Position numbers and translations under genes: made by a program. This document shows, in pieces, positions 23,078-31,460 of a DNA stretch of 37,469 nucleotides. This stretch comes from a virus, in the IMG/VR virus record IMGVR_UViG_3300025617_001009, positions 1 through 37,469 of that record. One strand, written 5' to 3'. A model generated the notes under the pieces. The model saw nothing but the letters and a program-made list of their open reading frames with translations. It was not told the origin of the DNA and did no database searches. Position 1 is the stretch's first letter; every line of letters begins with the position of its first letter.

Positions 23078-25468
23078 TTAGATAGCACACGCATCACACA
23101 TCTCATCTGAGTCTGGATCCGCAAGTGTCTCTGTTCCGTTTACATGGCCATTCACACCATTGACGTGACCATTCATACCATTCATTTTAACATCATTTAC
23201 ACTGTTGTCAACAGCATTCTTTTCCATATCATCATCATGACCTTTGAAGTCATATGTGTTTTGATAATATGATGTTTTCCAACCCAACTTATAGGTTGTA
23301 AGCATATCTCTCATCATAACACTCAATGGAACTTCATTGTTTTCATACTGTAAAGGATTGTAACTCCAGTTGCCACTAATAGCTTGATCAAAGAACTTTT
23401 GCATTACAGCAACAACGTTGATGTAACCTTCGTTACCTTCCATATCCCACAACAGGGTATAGAAATTCTTTAATTGATTATAGCCTGGAACAATCTGTTT
23501 AAGAGGCCCTTTCTTTGACTTCTTAACGGACAAGTAGCCTCTAGGTGGTTCAATTCCGTTTGTTGCGTTCGACACAACGGAACTGCTCTCCGATGGCATT
23601 TGTGCGGACAAAGTTGAGTGCCTGAGGCCGTGTTGTTTAATATCGTGTCGTAAACTGTCCCAATCATGATTTAATTTCCCGCCGCCGGCAACAGTGTCTA
23701 CATCCTTTTTATAAGTGTCAATAGGAAGGATACCGTCTGCGTATTTAGTACGTCCAAAGTACTTACAGGCGCCTTTTTCTTTTGCTAGGCCGTTACTTGC
23801 TTTCAATAGATAATACTGGAAACTTTCAGTTAGATCGTGGACAAGTTTCCAGGCTTCTGGGTCACTGTACTTAACGTGATGTTTAGCTAGGTAATGTGCT
23901 AACCCAATGTAGCCAATACCTAATGAGCGTCGGGCTTTGGTAGAAATTTCTGCCGCCTTGACTGGATAACCCTGATAATCAATGATCTCCTCAAGAGCCC
24001 TAACGGCCAAGTCACAAAGTTCTTCTAGTTCAGTGTGTTCTTTATTAAGTGTTAGTCCACCTACGTTGATAGCACTTAAAATACACAAAGCAATTTCACC
24101 GTTTTCATCATCGATATGCTGAATAGGTTTTGTTGGCAATGTGATTTCTTGGCACAAGTTACTCATGTAAACAGGATCTTTAAATGAACTGTGGCTGTTA
24201 CAATGATCCACATTCATAATATAGATACGTCCTGTCTCTGCTCTTTCTTTAAGTAGGGCAGAAAACAATTCCTGTGCTCCAATTTTCTTTTTTCTAATAG
24301 ATGTTTTACGTTCAGCCGCTTCATAAACTTCTTTGAACTTATCGTTGTCGCCTGAGTAAAACGCATCATAAACCTCTGGAACTTCATGTGGCGAGAATAA
24401 AGTAATATCGCCTCCAGAAAGTAAACGTTCGTACATTAATTTGTTAAGCTGAATTGAGTAGTCTAGTTTACGTACACGATTGTCTTCTGTACCCTTGTTG
24501 TTTTTCAACACAAGAATGTCTTCAATTTCAAAATGCCATAATGGGAAATGTGTAGTAGCACTGCCGCCACGTACACCATTTTGTGTACAACTTCTTACAG
24601 TTGCTTCGTAAACTTTTAGGAACGGAACTACACCTGTGTGTGCTACTTCTCCGCCTCTGATTTTAGAATTGATCGCTCGTACTCGTCCCGCATTGATTCC
24701 AATTCCTGCCCTTTGAGCAATGTAATAACCGATTGCGCTATTAGAGCTAAAGATACTAGGAAGAGTGTCATCCACATCAACAAGAACACAACTGGCAAAC
24801 TGACGAATAGGAGTACGCACTCCAGCCATGACAGGTGTTGGAATGTTGACTTTAAAAAGTGAGGTCGCGTCATAATATTTTTTCACGTATGTTAAACGTG
24901 TCTCCTTTGGATATTCGGCAAACAATGTTGCCGCAATCATCATATACATGAACTGAGGAGTTTCATACATGGCGCCGTTTGAGCGATCCTGACACAAATA
25001 TTTGTCTACAACTTGACGTAGACCAGCGTAGGTAAAATCTTCATTTCGATCATGCTTGATGTAAGTGTTTAGTTTTTTAAGTTCAGTCTCTGTATACTTT
25101 TCTTTGATCGCAGGATCGTACACACCACGACTGATATTAGTGTCAATAATCTCAGAAAGAGTTAGATGGTCATAACGTCCATAAACTTGTTTATGTAATC
25201 CGTACAACAACAAACGTGCCGCGGCATATTGGTAGTTAGGATTCTCCAGTGAAATCAAATCGTTGGCAGAACGAATGAGAACATTCTGAATTTCGTCTGT
25301 ACTCATGCCGTCATAAAATTGTAAGTCCGCATTCATTTCGATTTGTGAAGCACTAACGCCTGCGAGTCCATCGCAAGCCTGTTCAACCACAAAATGAATT
25401 TTGTCTAGGTCTAGTTTTTCTTTCCTGCCATCACGCTTTGTGATTAGGATTTCGCTGGCTTTATTCAT
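23078..25468 (-). CDS. nrdA: Ribonucleotide reductase class I large subunit
   Basis: 796 aa. An N-terminal ATP-cone (ITKRDGRKEKLDLDKIHFVV, residues 8-27) suggests allosteric control by dATP. Active-site features: RQFASCVLVDVDDTLPSIFS (redox Cys), MSNLCQEITLPT (radical Cys and catalytic Glu), GYIGLAHYLAKHHV and MPSESSSVVSNATNGIEP. The C-terminal Cys pair is present as DEMCDACAI. Just before it lies an odd repeat rich in N, G, H and V (NGMNGHVNGVNGHVNG), an extra flexible linker not usual in bacterial NrdA. It makes dNDPs for phage DNA synthesis together with NrdB and Grx. An AAGGAAGAGG ribosome binding region precedes the ATG. Confidence 0.97.
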   Translation of the reverse strand: MNKASEILITKRDGRKEKLDLDKIHFVVEQACDGLAGVSASQIEMNADLQFYDGMSTDEIQNVLIRSANDLISLENPNYQYAAARLLLYGLHKQVYGRYDHLTLSEIIDTNISRGVYDPAIKEKYTETELKKLNTYIKHDRNEDFTYAGLRQVVDKYLCQDRSNGAMYETPQFMYMMIAATLFAEYPKETRLTYVKKYYDATSLFKVNIPTPVMAGVRTPIRQFASCVLVDVDDTLPSIFSSNSAIGYYIAQRAGIGINAGRVRAINSKIRGGEVAHTGVVPFLKVYEATVRSCTQNGVRGGSATTHFPLWHFEIEDILVLKNNKGTEDNRVRKLDYSIQLNKLMYERLLSGGDITLFSPHEVPEVYDAFYSGDNDKFKEVYEAAERKTSIRKKKIGAQELFSALLKERAETGRIYIMNVDHCNSHSSFKDPVYMSNLCQEITLPTKPIQHIDDENGEIALCILSAINVGGLTLNKEHTELEELCDLAVRALEEIIDYQGYPVKAAEISTKARRSLGIGYIGLAHYLAKHHVKYSDPEAWKLVHDLTESFQYYLLKASNGLAKEKGACKYFGRTKYADGILPIDTYKKDVDTVAGGGKLNHDWDSLRHDIKQHGLRHSTLSAQMPSESSSVVSNATNGIEPPRGYLSVKKSKKGPLKQIVPGYNQLKNFYTLLWDMEGNEGYINVVAVMQKFFDQAISGNWSYNPLQYENNEVPLSVMMRDMLTTYKLGWKTSYYQNTYDFKGHDDDMEKNAVDNSVNDVKMNGMNGHVNGVNGHVNGTETLADPDSDEMCDACAI

Positions 25469-25528
25469 CTTACCTCTTCCTTTAAAATATGTGTGTTCAG
25501 TGAAGTATTTAAATTTTTAGAAAAAAAA

Positions 25529-26014
25529 TTATGCTACTTCTGACTTCGTTTCGTTTGTCCAAAGCAACACTGCTGTAGACGGCATTTTTTCTATATCAAC
25601 AACTTCGCCGTGATAGTAATTTAGTACATGTTTCTTGTCAATAACACTCATGAACCTCGGTTCTTCTTTTGGTGCTATAGACGTATATATTTCAGTTGTC
25701 ACTCCATTAAAGCGAGCTGTTAATTGAAAAGTATAACATATTCCTAAACAAATAGCAAGAAGATCATACCGGTTATTGATTACCAATTCCCAAGGGTCAG
25801 GCCAACTGCCTGGATTATAAGTATCAAGCACCTTTGTATTGTAGGGGGTCTTAGACCAGAATCTTGCTACATCCTGGTATGGTTTCGTTGATGTTTCAAG
25901 ACTTTCACGAAAGTCTCGCCACGCTTGTAATCTATCTTCGTTTCTTAAATCAAACACCGTAACTAACAAAATAAGAAATGGTATCAGGATTAACGCCCGC
26001 ATCAGGGTTAACAT
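25529..26014 (-). CDS. Conserved T4-like phage protein, unknown function
   Basis: About 150-160 aa. The core starts at DLRNEDRLQAWRDFRESLET and runs through FWSKTPYNTKVLDTYNPGSW and DPWELVINNRYDLLAICLG to FTYQLTARF-like strands. I recall this protein from marine T4-like phages, always without function. The start is uncertain: ATG at 26014 or 26002 gives a hydrophobic N-terminus (LILIPFLILLVTVF) that overlaps the tail protein by 50-65 nt, while GTG at 25957 would overlap by only 8 nt but has no good ribosome binding site. It is not an obvious membrane protein if the GTG is used. Confidence 0.75.
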   Translation of the reverse strand: MLTLMRALILIPFLILLVTVFDLRNEDRLQAWRDFRESLETSTKPYQDVARFWSKTPYNTKVLDTYNPGSWPDPWELVINNRYDLLAICLGICYTFQLTARFNGVTTEIYTSIAPKEEPRFMSVIDKKHVLNYYHGEVVDIEKMPSTAVLLWTNETKSEVA

Positions 26015-27521
26015 AATCTAATACCATTGTTTCACTTCCTGCTGTTGAGTCGCTCCTATCAACCAATCTTACAGTAAACTCTAATGATTCAACATTAGCA
26101 TCACCGTTGTTAGTTGTTGTATATCTATCTGTAATTGTTGGATTTTGTAGATTATCACCGATAGTAATAGTAATCTGTCCGTGTCTTGTGCTTCCGTTGT
26201 AAAAATCAACAATGTAATCTATTACAGTTTTTCTATTCAATGCTGAAAACATTGCTAATGGTGTTGCGGCAAAGTTAACAAAAAGATTTTGTTTAATCTG
26301 ATCGTCTGTTGTTACTAACGCACCGTTTAGAACTTCTGGATAGTGTACTCTTTCATCATCAGTTAAGATTTGTGTATAGGCTATTCTTTGTCTATCAAAA
26401 CTGCTTTCTTTTACTACGTTATTACCATACTCTCCAAAGATAATAATGCTTCTCTCAGGTGAGTCAACTTCGTTAACATCATTACCGCACTTAATGAATG
26501 TGTTCTTGTGGAATTGGAAACCTGTTCCAAAGTCTGCTTGTAGAACTGCTCCAACTACTTCTTGGAAAGTATTGTGGTCAATCCTCCAACTACATGTTTG
26601 ACCTTGTACACCATTAACTTCTATAGCATAATAAAGATTATGGAATTCACTGTCCTTGATTTCAATGTCACATTCTAGTGGATCTGTTTGTGTGAAGTTA
26701 AATGCTCTATATGATTTTTGGAAGCGGCAATCTGTAAACTGTACACGTTTGATAACTGCTCCGATATTGTTTGTATTGCTCATGAAAACCATAGCATCAG
26801 TTACAGGAGCATTTGCTACATCTGTTGTTGTGCTGTGCGGGCCTTCAAATGTTACACGGTTAAACTTGCTGTCTCTTAAACCTGATAGATTAAAATGTCC
26901 ATTTGTAAATCTAAATGTCATTCTATCTACAATAATATTCTGTGGCATTGTTTCATACTGCCAAGTTGCTTCTGTTAAACTAGCATCGCTAGATCCAACT
27001 TTAATACTAGAGCTACCAACAATAAGAACTGTACCTACCTGTGACTCTCCTTCGAGCAAAGAAAAACTAGGAATAGTAAGTGTGCTGGCGATTAGGTAGT
27101 GTCCTGTTGGAATATATAACTGCTTTCTAAATTCTGCGTTTGAGTTACGAAACAATTGATCAAGAGCATCTTGAAATGCTTGTGTATCGTCGGCAATACC
27201 ATCACCAACAGCACCAAAGTCTTTAACATTTACGCGGTCGTCTAGTTTAGATTGTAGTGTTCTAAATACAGATTTAGTAATACTCGAATCGTTTCTAGCA
27301 AAACGATAACTTTCAATAAGGTCTAGTAGGTTATCGTGTTCGGTTAATACCTTACTGTTTCCTACAGCAGGTGCGCCTTCGGCAACACTGCCATTACCTA
27401 TGTAAAGTTCTTGTGAGTCTACTGCCCAGGCTAGTTCGCCACTTGACAGTTGTGGTACGCCGGCTTCGCCTTGTTTGCGACCCCTACGGACCTGTATTTT
27501 TGAGATTTGCACTACCGCCAC
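25950..27521 (-). CDS. Tail fiber/tailspike-type protein with pectate-lyase fold
   Basis: 523 aa, start GTG at 27521 with AGGAG in the leader. The N-terminus VVQISKIQVRRGRKQGEAGV plus LSSGELAWAVDSQELYIGNG is the virion-anchoring module found in many phage tail and receptor-binding proteins. Residues about 100-400 form a right-handed beta-helix of the Pectate_lyase_3 family, beginning NVKDFGAVGDGIADDTQAFQ. The C-terminus is a beta domain. It likely binds or degrades host surface glycan. Catalytic residues cannot be assigned by eye. Confidence 0.87.
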   Translation of the reverse strand: MAVVQISKIQVRRGRKQGEAGVPQLSSGELAWAVDSQELYIGNGSVAEGAPAVGNSKVLTEHDNLLDLIESYRFARNDSSITKSVFRTLQSKLDDRVNVKDFGAVGDGIADDTQAFQDALDQLFRNSNAEFRKQLYIPTGHYLIASTLTIPSFSLLEGESQVGTVLIVGSSSIKVGSSDASLTEATWQYETMPQNIIVDRMTFRFTNGHFNLSGLRDSKFNRVTFEGPHSTTTDVANAPVTDAMVFMSNTNNIGAVIKRVQFTDCRFQKSYRAFNFTQTDPLECDIEIKDSEFHNLYYAIEVNGVQGQTCSWRIDHNTFQEVVGAVLQADFGTGFQFHKNTFIKCGNDVNEVDSPERSIIIFGEYGNNVVKESSFDRQRIAYTQILTDDERVHYPEVLNGALVTTDDQIKQNLFVNFAATPLAMFSALNRKTVIDYIVDFYNGSTRHGQITITIGDNLQNPTITDRYTTTNNGDANVESLEFTVRLVDRSDSTAGSETMVLDYVNPDAGVNPDTISYFVSYGV

Positions 27522-27566
27522 GTTATTACTCCTAATCGATTATATTACTATTTAGCTGGAGCAATG

Positions 27567-28265
27567 TTATAACTTATAGTATTCTTCAAGTTTAGACAGC
27601 CACATATCTTCATATTTGTTCCAGTTATCTGGAGTAAGATCGAACTGCTGATATTCACACGCTCTACTACACATAAAAATATGTCCTTCGCGGATTTCGG
27701 TACCATATACTTCGTTATGAGCCAACGCATAAGCCATAAGTTGTAGATAATAATCTTCAACCCATTCCTCTTTCTTAGGCTTGTTTGTTTGCTTGTAATC
27801 CATAATTGACGGCTTACCTTTGTATGTACCTACAAGATCTGTTGTTCCTGAATACAAGCCTGGGTAGTATAAACTTTGTTCCATACTCCAGATCTCATCA
27901 ACATCGCACAGAGCGTTTTCGATAATCACTGTTGCCATTTTGTTTGCTTGAACATGTACAGGATTGTTACCAGGCTGTCTTTGTTCGCCTACAACAAAAC
28001 GTTCTAGGTTAGCGTGCATTGCTGTACCGATGCCTGCGGCTTCTGTAGTAATGCGTTTGGCATTTTCTTCGCCTACACGTTTCTTCCACTCGTTCAAATG
28101 TGTCATATCTTTTGTTGAGCTAAGAATAGTTGTAACTGATGGAGTTTTCTCTCCGTCTGGTGTTAAGTAAACCCGCTTACGAGTAACAGGATCATTGATT
28201 TGTTTACATTCGTGATATTTGATTTTTTCCACAAACGGTGGTGGAGTTAATAGTATTTCATTCAT
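27567..28265 (-). CDS. PD-(D/E)XK exonuclease
   Basis: About 232 aa from ATG at 28265 (MNEILLTPPP); an upstream GTG at 28298 is too near the promoter start to be used. It has the Cas4/RecB-like exonuclease pattern: TPSVTTILSSTKDMTHLNEW, GIGTAMHANLERFV (helix with the conserved His), LYSGTTDLVGTYKGKPSIMD and YKQTNKPKKEEWVEDYYLQL (D-x-D/DYK core and QxxxY-like helix MAYALAHNEVYG). It would degrade or process DNA ends during replication or recombination. A strong TTGACA-N17-TATACT promoter lies just upstream. Confidence 0.9.
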   Translation of the reverse strand: MNEILLTPPPFVEKIKYHECKQINDPVTRKRVYLTPDGEKTPSVTTILSSTKDMTHLNEWKKRVGEENAKRITTEAAGIGTAMHANLERFVVGEQRQPGNNPVHVQANKMATVIIENALCDVDEIWSMEQSLYYPGLYSGTTDLVGTYKGKPSIMDYKQTNKPKKEEWVEDYYLQLMAYALAHNEVYGTEIREGHIFMCSRACEYQQFDLTPDNWNKYEDMWLSKLEEYYKL

Positions 28266-28309
28266 TATAATTTTCCAAACGACTGTGCGTAAATTCACAG
28301 CATCTTAAT

Positions 28310-28338
28310 AGTATATACTAATTTATTGGAAGTGTCAA
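28310..28338 (-). promoter_or_regulatory. Sigma70-like promoter for the exonuclease
   Basis: Minus-strand TTGACA (28333-28338), 17-nt spacer, TATACT (28310-28315). The TGA stop codon of the upstream gene is inside the -35 box. Confidence 0.75.
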
Positions 28339-28682
28339 GAAGAAATATTGTTCATGGCTGCCGAAGAGGCAGTTTTATTAACATTGTCTTGGCTGTCTGG
28401 TGCTTCTTTACCGTCCTTTCTAGACTGTGAAACACCCGGAACATCTAAATTGATTCCGTCGCCATTATAATCGTGTACAAGAGGAGCAAATAGTTTTTCA
28501 TGCTTTTGATAGATCATGTCAAAAACATCGTAATCTATTTTCATATCAGGAATAAGCTCGTCAATTGCTCCCCAATTAAATTTTGCTGGCTGGCCTTTGC
28601 TTTCAGCTCTTCCTTTTAATGTGAGAAGTTCTTGGTGTAAATTCATTGCTATCATTGATGTGTCGAATTCGTATAATCTCAT
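28335..28682 (-). CDS. MRLYEF-tagged protein, 115 aa
   Basis: Starts MRLYEFDTSMIAMNLHQELL, sharing the MRLYEF opening with its upstream neighbour. The body contains VHDYNGDGINLDVPG, which looks like a calcium-binding loop (D-x-N-x-D-G), and ends in a polar Ser/Asn-rich tail. The short N-terminal tag resembles head-targeting peptides of T4 internal proteins, so packaging in the virion is possible. It overlaps the next gene upstream by 4 nt (ATGA). No family recognised. Confidence 0.7.
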   Translation of the reverse strand: MRLYEFDTSMIAMNLHQELLTLKGRAESKGQPAKFNWGAIDELIPDMKIDYDVFDMIYQKHEKLFAPLVHDYNGDGINLDVPGVSQSRKDGKEAPDSQDNVNKTASSAAMNNISS

Positions 28683-29170
28683 TTTACACCTAATTGTTTT
28701 TTCATGTTTTGTACTTGAGATTCAAGATCTTTAACCATTTGTGCGTAAGTCGCATCTTTTACTTGATTCTCAGCATCTTGTTGTGCTAATGCTTGTTGTG
28801 CTACATCGGCAGTACTTGGTTCAGTTCTACCACCTAAATTTAATTTGCCCGAAACTCTCTTTTTAACAGCTTGTTTAGCCATTTGTCCAAGTTTAGATGA
28901 AGCCTGTTGTCCTACTTGCTTTGTGGCACCGCCAATAGTCTTTGCGGCTGTGCCAACTGCCTGTCCCACTTTGCTTGCCACATTACCTACAGCACGGCCT
29001 GCGGCCATTGCTCCACGTCCAAGCATTGCGCCTGCTCTGGCGGCTCCCATAGCAATAGCGGGTAAAATCTCATCCAACTGTTCTTCAGTTAAGTTTGGGT
29101 GTTGTCTTCTTAACTCTTCTCTAAGTTGGTTGAGTTCTTCTTTTGAGTAATGGAACTCGTATAAACGCAT
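28679..29170 (-). CDS. MRLYEF-tagged basic Ala/Gly-rich protein
   Basis: 163 aa. Opens MRLYEFHYSKEELNQLREEL. The middle (about residues 45-105) is a long run of Ala/Gly/Val with evenly spaced Lys/Arg (AIAMGAARAGAMLGRGAMAA, VGQAVGTAAKTIGGATKQVG), then a basic stretch KQAVKKRVSGKLNLGG and a coiled-coil end (MVKDLESQVQNMKKQLG). The pattern is that of an amphipathic, possibly DNA- or membrane-binding helix, as in phage internal or ejection proteins. It is coupled to the 115-aa gene and lies next to the Cys-rich gene. Confidence 0.7.
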   Translation of the reverse strand: MRLYEFHYSKEELNQLREELRRQHPNLTEEQLDEILPAIAMGAARAGAMLGRGAMAAGRAVGNVASKVGQAVGTAAKTIGGATKQVGQQASSKLGQMAKQAVKKRVSGKLNLGGRTEPSTADVAQQALAQQDAENQVKDATYAQMVKDLESQVQNMKKQLGVK

Positions 29171-30121
29171 TTAGCCTGCCAATGTTCTTAATAGTTGATT
29201 AGAACGATCAATGCTTTCGCGTTGTGCTCTACCTGCTTCTTCTGGACCACCAGTTGCTGGTTCAGCAGTTGCGAAATCATCTTCATCTGGCTCTTCTGTA
29301 TCAAGCTCAGGGTCAGCATTCATAGCGTCATCGCCTGCTGGTTCTGGCATGTCTGGAGTTTCGCCTTCTGGCTCAGCACCAAGCATGTCGGTCGGTGACT
29401 CTTCACCTGTTAGTGTTCTTACACCACTTGCTAGTGTTTCACGTGCTTGCTTTAGATTTTCCAATGCGCTTTGAATTGCTGGAGCAACAGTTTCAACAAA
29501 TTGCTTGCTCTGCTCTAAGCCCATTTCATCTCTAATACTATCACTTAGGTCTAGTAGTTGGTCATTTTCCATTGATGCTAGATCTTCAATCCAACGGCTA
29601 ACTTTGTCAACCATTGTTTTTGCGGCAACAATCGCACTAGCTTGATCCGTTGCGCTTTCGTTTACTTGGGGTTCCATTTCTTCTCCTTGGGTGTTTGATT
29701 CCATAACGTCTGGAATGCCGTTGCCGTTCTTGTCAACCCACCATGACCCTTTTTCGTCATGTGAATCATGCGGGCAATCGCATCCAGGTTTACAGTTGTG
29801 CATTTGGCATCCACAATCTTTACAATGATACTGTTCGTATCCTGCCATGTGTCCTTCTTGGATGGACGTTTCTCTTGAAGTAAGTTCAGCATTTACAGCA
29901 TCGAGAATAAATTTTGCTTTTGAATATGCTTCGTTTTCGATAGTTTCATTAAAACTAGCACTTTGCTTAAAATTAAAAATTTGTGTTCTAATCTTATTGC
30001 GCATATCTTCCAGCGCAACACTATCGTATTGTTCTAAATTCAACTTTGTGCCGAATACTTTTTCGACAGTTTCGTTCAATTTCTTCGAATCCGGTCTAGT
30101 AAAAATATCTGTTGTTTTCAT
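29171..30121 (-). CDS. Acidic protein with Cys cluster and Ca-like loop
   Basis: 316 aa. N-terminus MKTTDIFTRPDSKKLNETVE and VFGTKLNLEQYDSVALEDMR is of a type seen in T4-like marine phages, perhaps head or scaffold linked. Residues 100-116 hold six cysteines (C100, C103, C105, C110, C114, C116) followed by HDSHD, a likely zinc site. DKNGNGIPD (130-138) is a calcium-type loop. The C-terminal half is very acidic (TEEPDEDDFATAEPATGG). Zinc and calcium binding are inferred from residue spacing only. It sits 1 nt from the MRLYEF gene. Confidence 0.7.
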   Translation of the reverse strand: MKTTDIFTRPDSKKLNETVEKVFGTKLNLEQYDSVALEDMRNKIRTQIFNFKQSASFNETIENEAYSKAKFILDAVNAELTSRETSIQEGHMAGYEQYHCKDCGCQMHNCKPGCDCPHDSHDEKGSWWVDKNGNGIPDVMESNTQGEEMEPQVNESATDQASAIVAAKTMVDKVSRWIEDLASMENDQLLDLSDSIRDEMGLEQSKQFVETVAPAIQSALENLKQARETLASGVRTLTGEESPTDMLGAEPEGETPDMPEPAGDDAMNADPELDTEEPDEDDFATAEPATGGPEEAGRAQRESIDRSNQLLRTLAG

Positions 30122-30158
30122 GACTCTCCACCCAAGTAATTTATATTGTATTTAGTAC

Positions 30159-30596
30159 TTATACTGTCAAACGTAATGCTCGAAATTTAAGATTTTCATG
30201 CCTGTCCTTAGCAAAAAGCAATCTAGCCATGTATAAGTCTATCTTAAACTGATCGTTTTGATCTTTGGCTCTTTTTACTTTGTCCTTAAAAATTTGGTAA
30301 TCTGCTAGAGCCATTCCAAATCTTTGATCTGCGCTATAAATTTGTTGTATTCTAGTATGCGATTTATATAGTGCTAATAAGTTAGCCATTTTGATAGCAC
30401 ACTTGTTTAGATAAACACCTTGGTAAAGAAGCAGTTCTTTCCTATACAAATCTTTTTGGGTTCCGTTTGGAACTATAAGAATATCACCTACAAGGATACC
30501 TTTTTCGGTTTTGCTTGGAGCAACGAATTCTTGTTTAGCAAGATCACGATTAACCTTACTAATTACACCATCTAATTTATGTTGAATATCAGTCAT
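30159..30596 (-). CDS. Conserved phage protein, 145 aa
   Basis: A mostly helical protein after a short beta part: MTDIQHKLDGVISKVNRDLA, EKGILVGDILIVPNGTQKDL and YRKELLLYQGVYLNKCAIKM; the second half is basic and helical (DYQIFKDKVKRAKDQNDQFK). It contains no signal peptide or membrane segment. I recall comparable proteins in T4-like marine phages with no function. It lies downstream of the holin-like gene, past a terminator. Confidence 0.72.
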   Translation of the reverse strand: MTDIQHKLDGVISKVNRDLAKQEFVAPSKTEKGILVGDILIVPNGTQKDLYRKELLLYQGVYLNKCAIKMANLLALYKSHTRIQQIYSADQRFGMALADYQIFKDKVKRAKDQNDQFKIDLYMARLLFAKDRHENLKFRALRLTV

Positions 30597-30597
30597 T

Positions 30598-30615
30598 AAA
30601 AAAGGCCCTTAGGCC
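30598..30615 (-). terminator. Short terminator after the holin-like gene
   Basis: Minus strand GGCC, loop TAAG, GGCC, then TTTTTT. Only a 4-bp stem, but GC-only with a clean U-run, 30 nt after the stop of the holin-like gene. Confidence 0.55.
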
Positions 30616-30644
30616 AGTATTTAATGTAATAGTTTTCTGGGGGG

Positions 30645-30884
30645 CTACATCTTGAGTAAAATTGTAACTACTACGGTAAGAACTGATGCGATGATAGTAC
30701 CAGTGGTACCAATGATAACTTTGGTTAAGCCCTTTTGACCGTGAACAATATCTTTATGAACGTCTTCTACTTTTTCTTCTAGTAAAGTCATGCGACGATC
30801 TAACTGCTCATAGCGCAATGCGCACAAGTCAACGTGTGCTTCTAAACTTTCTTTTTCTAAATTTGTTGTTGGGCTAGTAGCCAT
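30645..30884 (-). CDS. Holin-like / XhlA-type membrane protein
   Basis: 79 aa. An N-terminal coiled coil (RYEQLDRRMTLLEEKVEDVH) is followed by a basic hinge (HGQKGLTKV) and one C-terminal membrane helix (IIGTTGTIIASVLTVVVTIL) ending LKM. This layout matches the XhlA/hemolysin-type accessory holins and small predicted holins of marine phages. It would act in the inner membrane at lysis, perhaps with the SleB hydrolase. Two late promoter motifs (30968-30991) lie upstream and a terminator follows, so it is a single-gene late unit. Confidence 0.6.
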   Translation of the reverse strand: MATSPTTNLEKESLEAHVDLCALRYEQLDRRMTLLEEKVEDVHKDIVHGQKGLTKVIIGTTGTIIASVLTVVVTILLKM

Positions 30885-30967
30885 TTAATATCTCCGTTAA
30901 TCTCGCTCCGAGATAGCGTTAAAGTAAACTCTTAGTTGGCCTTTATGAAGTTGTTAAATGGTGCCTT

Positions 30968-30991
30968 TATTTATTATTGCTTGTATTTATC
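30968..30991 (-). promoter_or_regulatory. Tandem T4-type late promoters
   Basis: Two motifs on the minus strand: GATAAATA (30984-30991), which overlaps the stop of the upstream gene, and AATAAATA (30968-30975). They are 84-107 nt before the holin-like gene. The rest of the gap 30885-30967 shows nothing else. Confidence 0.5.
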
Positions 30992-31355
30992 ATCGGGCCC
31001 CATCAAACAGTACTTTAGTATTAATTTTTGAGCCTGTTGTTTTAAACACTGCTGGATCTTTCTCAGCACTAGTATTTAGTCCAGACACGTATGGAACGCC
31101 GTCTATATCATCAACTAACAGTCCTACTGGATCGTTGTTCTTTAAGAACTGATCTTCTCTATCTGTATTAAATTCATATACCCACCAGTTGTTGTCAACA
31201 TAAGGATCACGGTCATCAATAATGATGGCACGTAATTCAATAGCCTGACGAAGGCTATTAAAATTAGCTTGTTGCCCTTGTTTGACTACATCTGGGTCGT
31301 CTCTCAAAGGTCTGCTTCTGGTAATATCAACTTGAGTAAGAATCTTGTATTTCAT
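30990..31355 (-). CDS. Conserved phage protein, 121 aa
   Basis: Begins MKYKILTQVDITRSRPLRDD and continues VVKQGQQANFNSLRQAIELR, AIIIDDRDPYVDNNWWVYEF and LVDDIDGVPYVSGLNT. The MKYKILTQxDITR opening is known to me from marine T4-like phage proteins of unknown function. The fold is beta-rich. It starts 2 nt after a hairpin that contains a TAAATA motif. Confidence 0.75.
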   Translation of the reverse strand: MKYKILTQVDITRSRPLRDDPDVVKQGQQANFNSLRQAIELRAIIIDDRDPYVDNNWWVYEFNTDREDQFLKNNDPVGLLVDDIDGVPYVSGLNTSAEKDPAVFKTTGSKINTKVLFDGAR

Positions 31356-31356
31356 A

Positions 31357-31378
31357 ATCTGCTATTATTTAAGCAGAT
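31357..31378 (-). promoter_or_regulatory. Inverted repeat enclosing TAAATA
   Basis: ATCTGCT and AGCAGAT (7-bp stem) surround the loop TAAATAAT on the minus strand. It lies between the terminator at 31379 and the start at 31355. The loop carries the core of a late promoter (CTTAAATA). A second case is at 35240-35273. Confidence 0.45.
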
Positions 31379-31412
31379 AAAAAAAGAGCGGAAAATTTCT
31401 TCTCCGCTCTTT
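31379..31412 (-). terminator. Strong rho-independent terminator
   Basis: Minus strand AAAGAGCGGA, 10-nt loop, TCCGCTCTTT, continuing TTTT. Perfect 10-bp stem. It ends the transcript of the 131-aa gene at 31461-31856. Confidence 0.9.
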
Positions 31413-31460
31413 AGTGTGACGCCTTCCGTTGTCACGGTCCCTAAGGTAGTTGGGATTCTA

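Noticed and set aside
28266-28298. GTG start 11 codons upstream for the exonuclease
   Set aside because: It lies about 12 nt after the -10 box and has no ribosome binding site; ATG at 28265 fits better.
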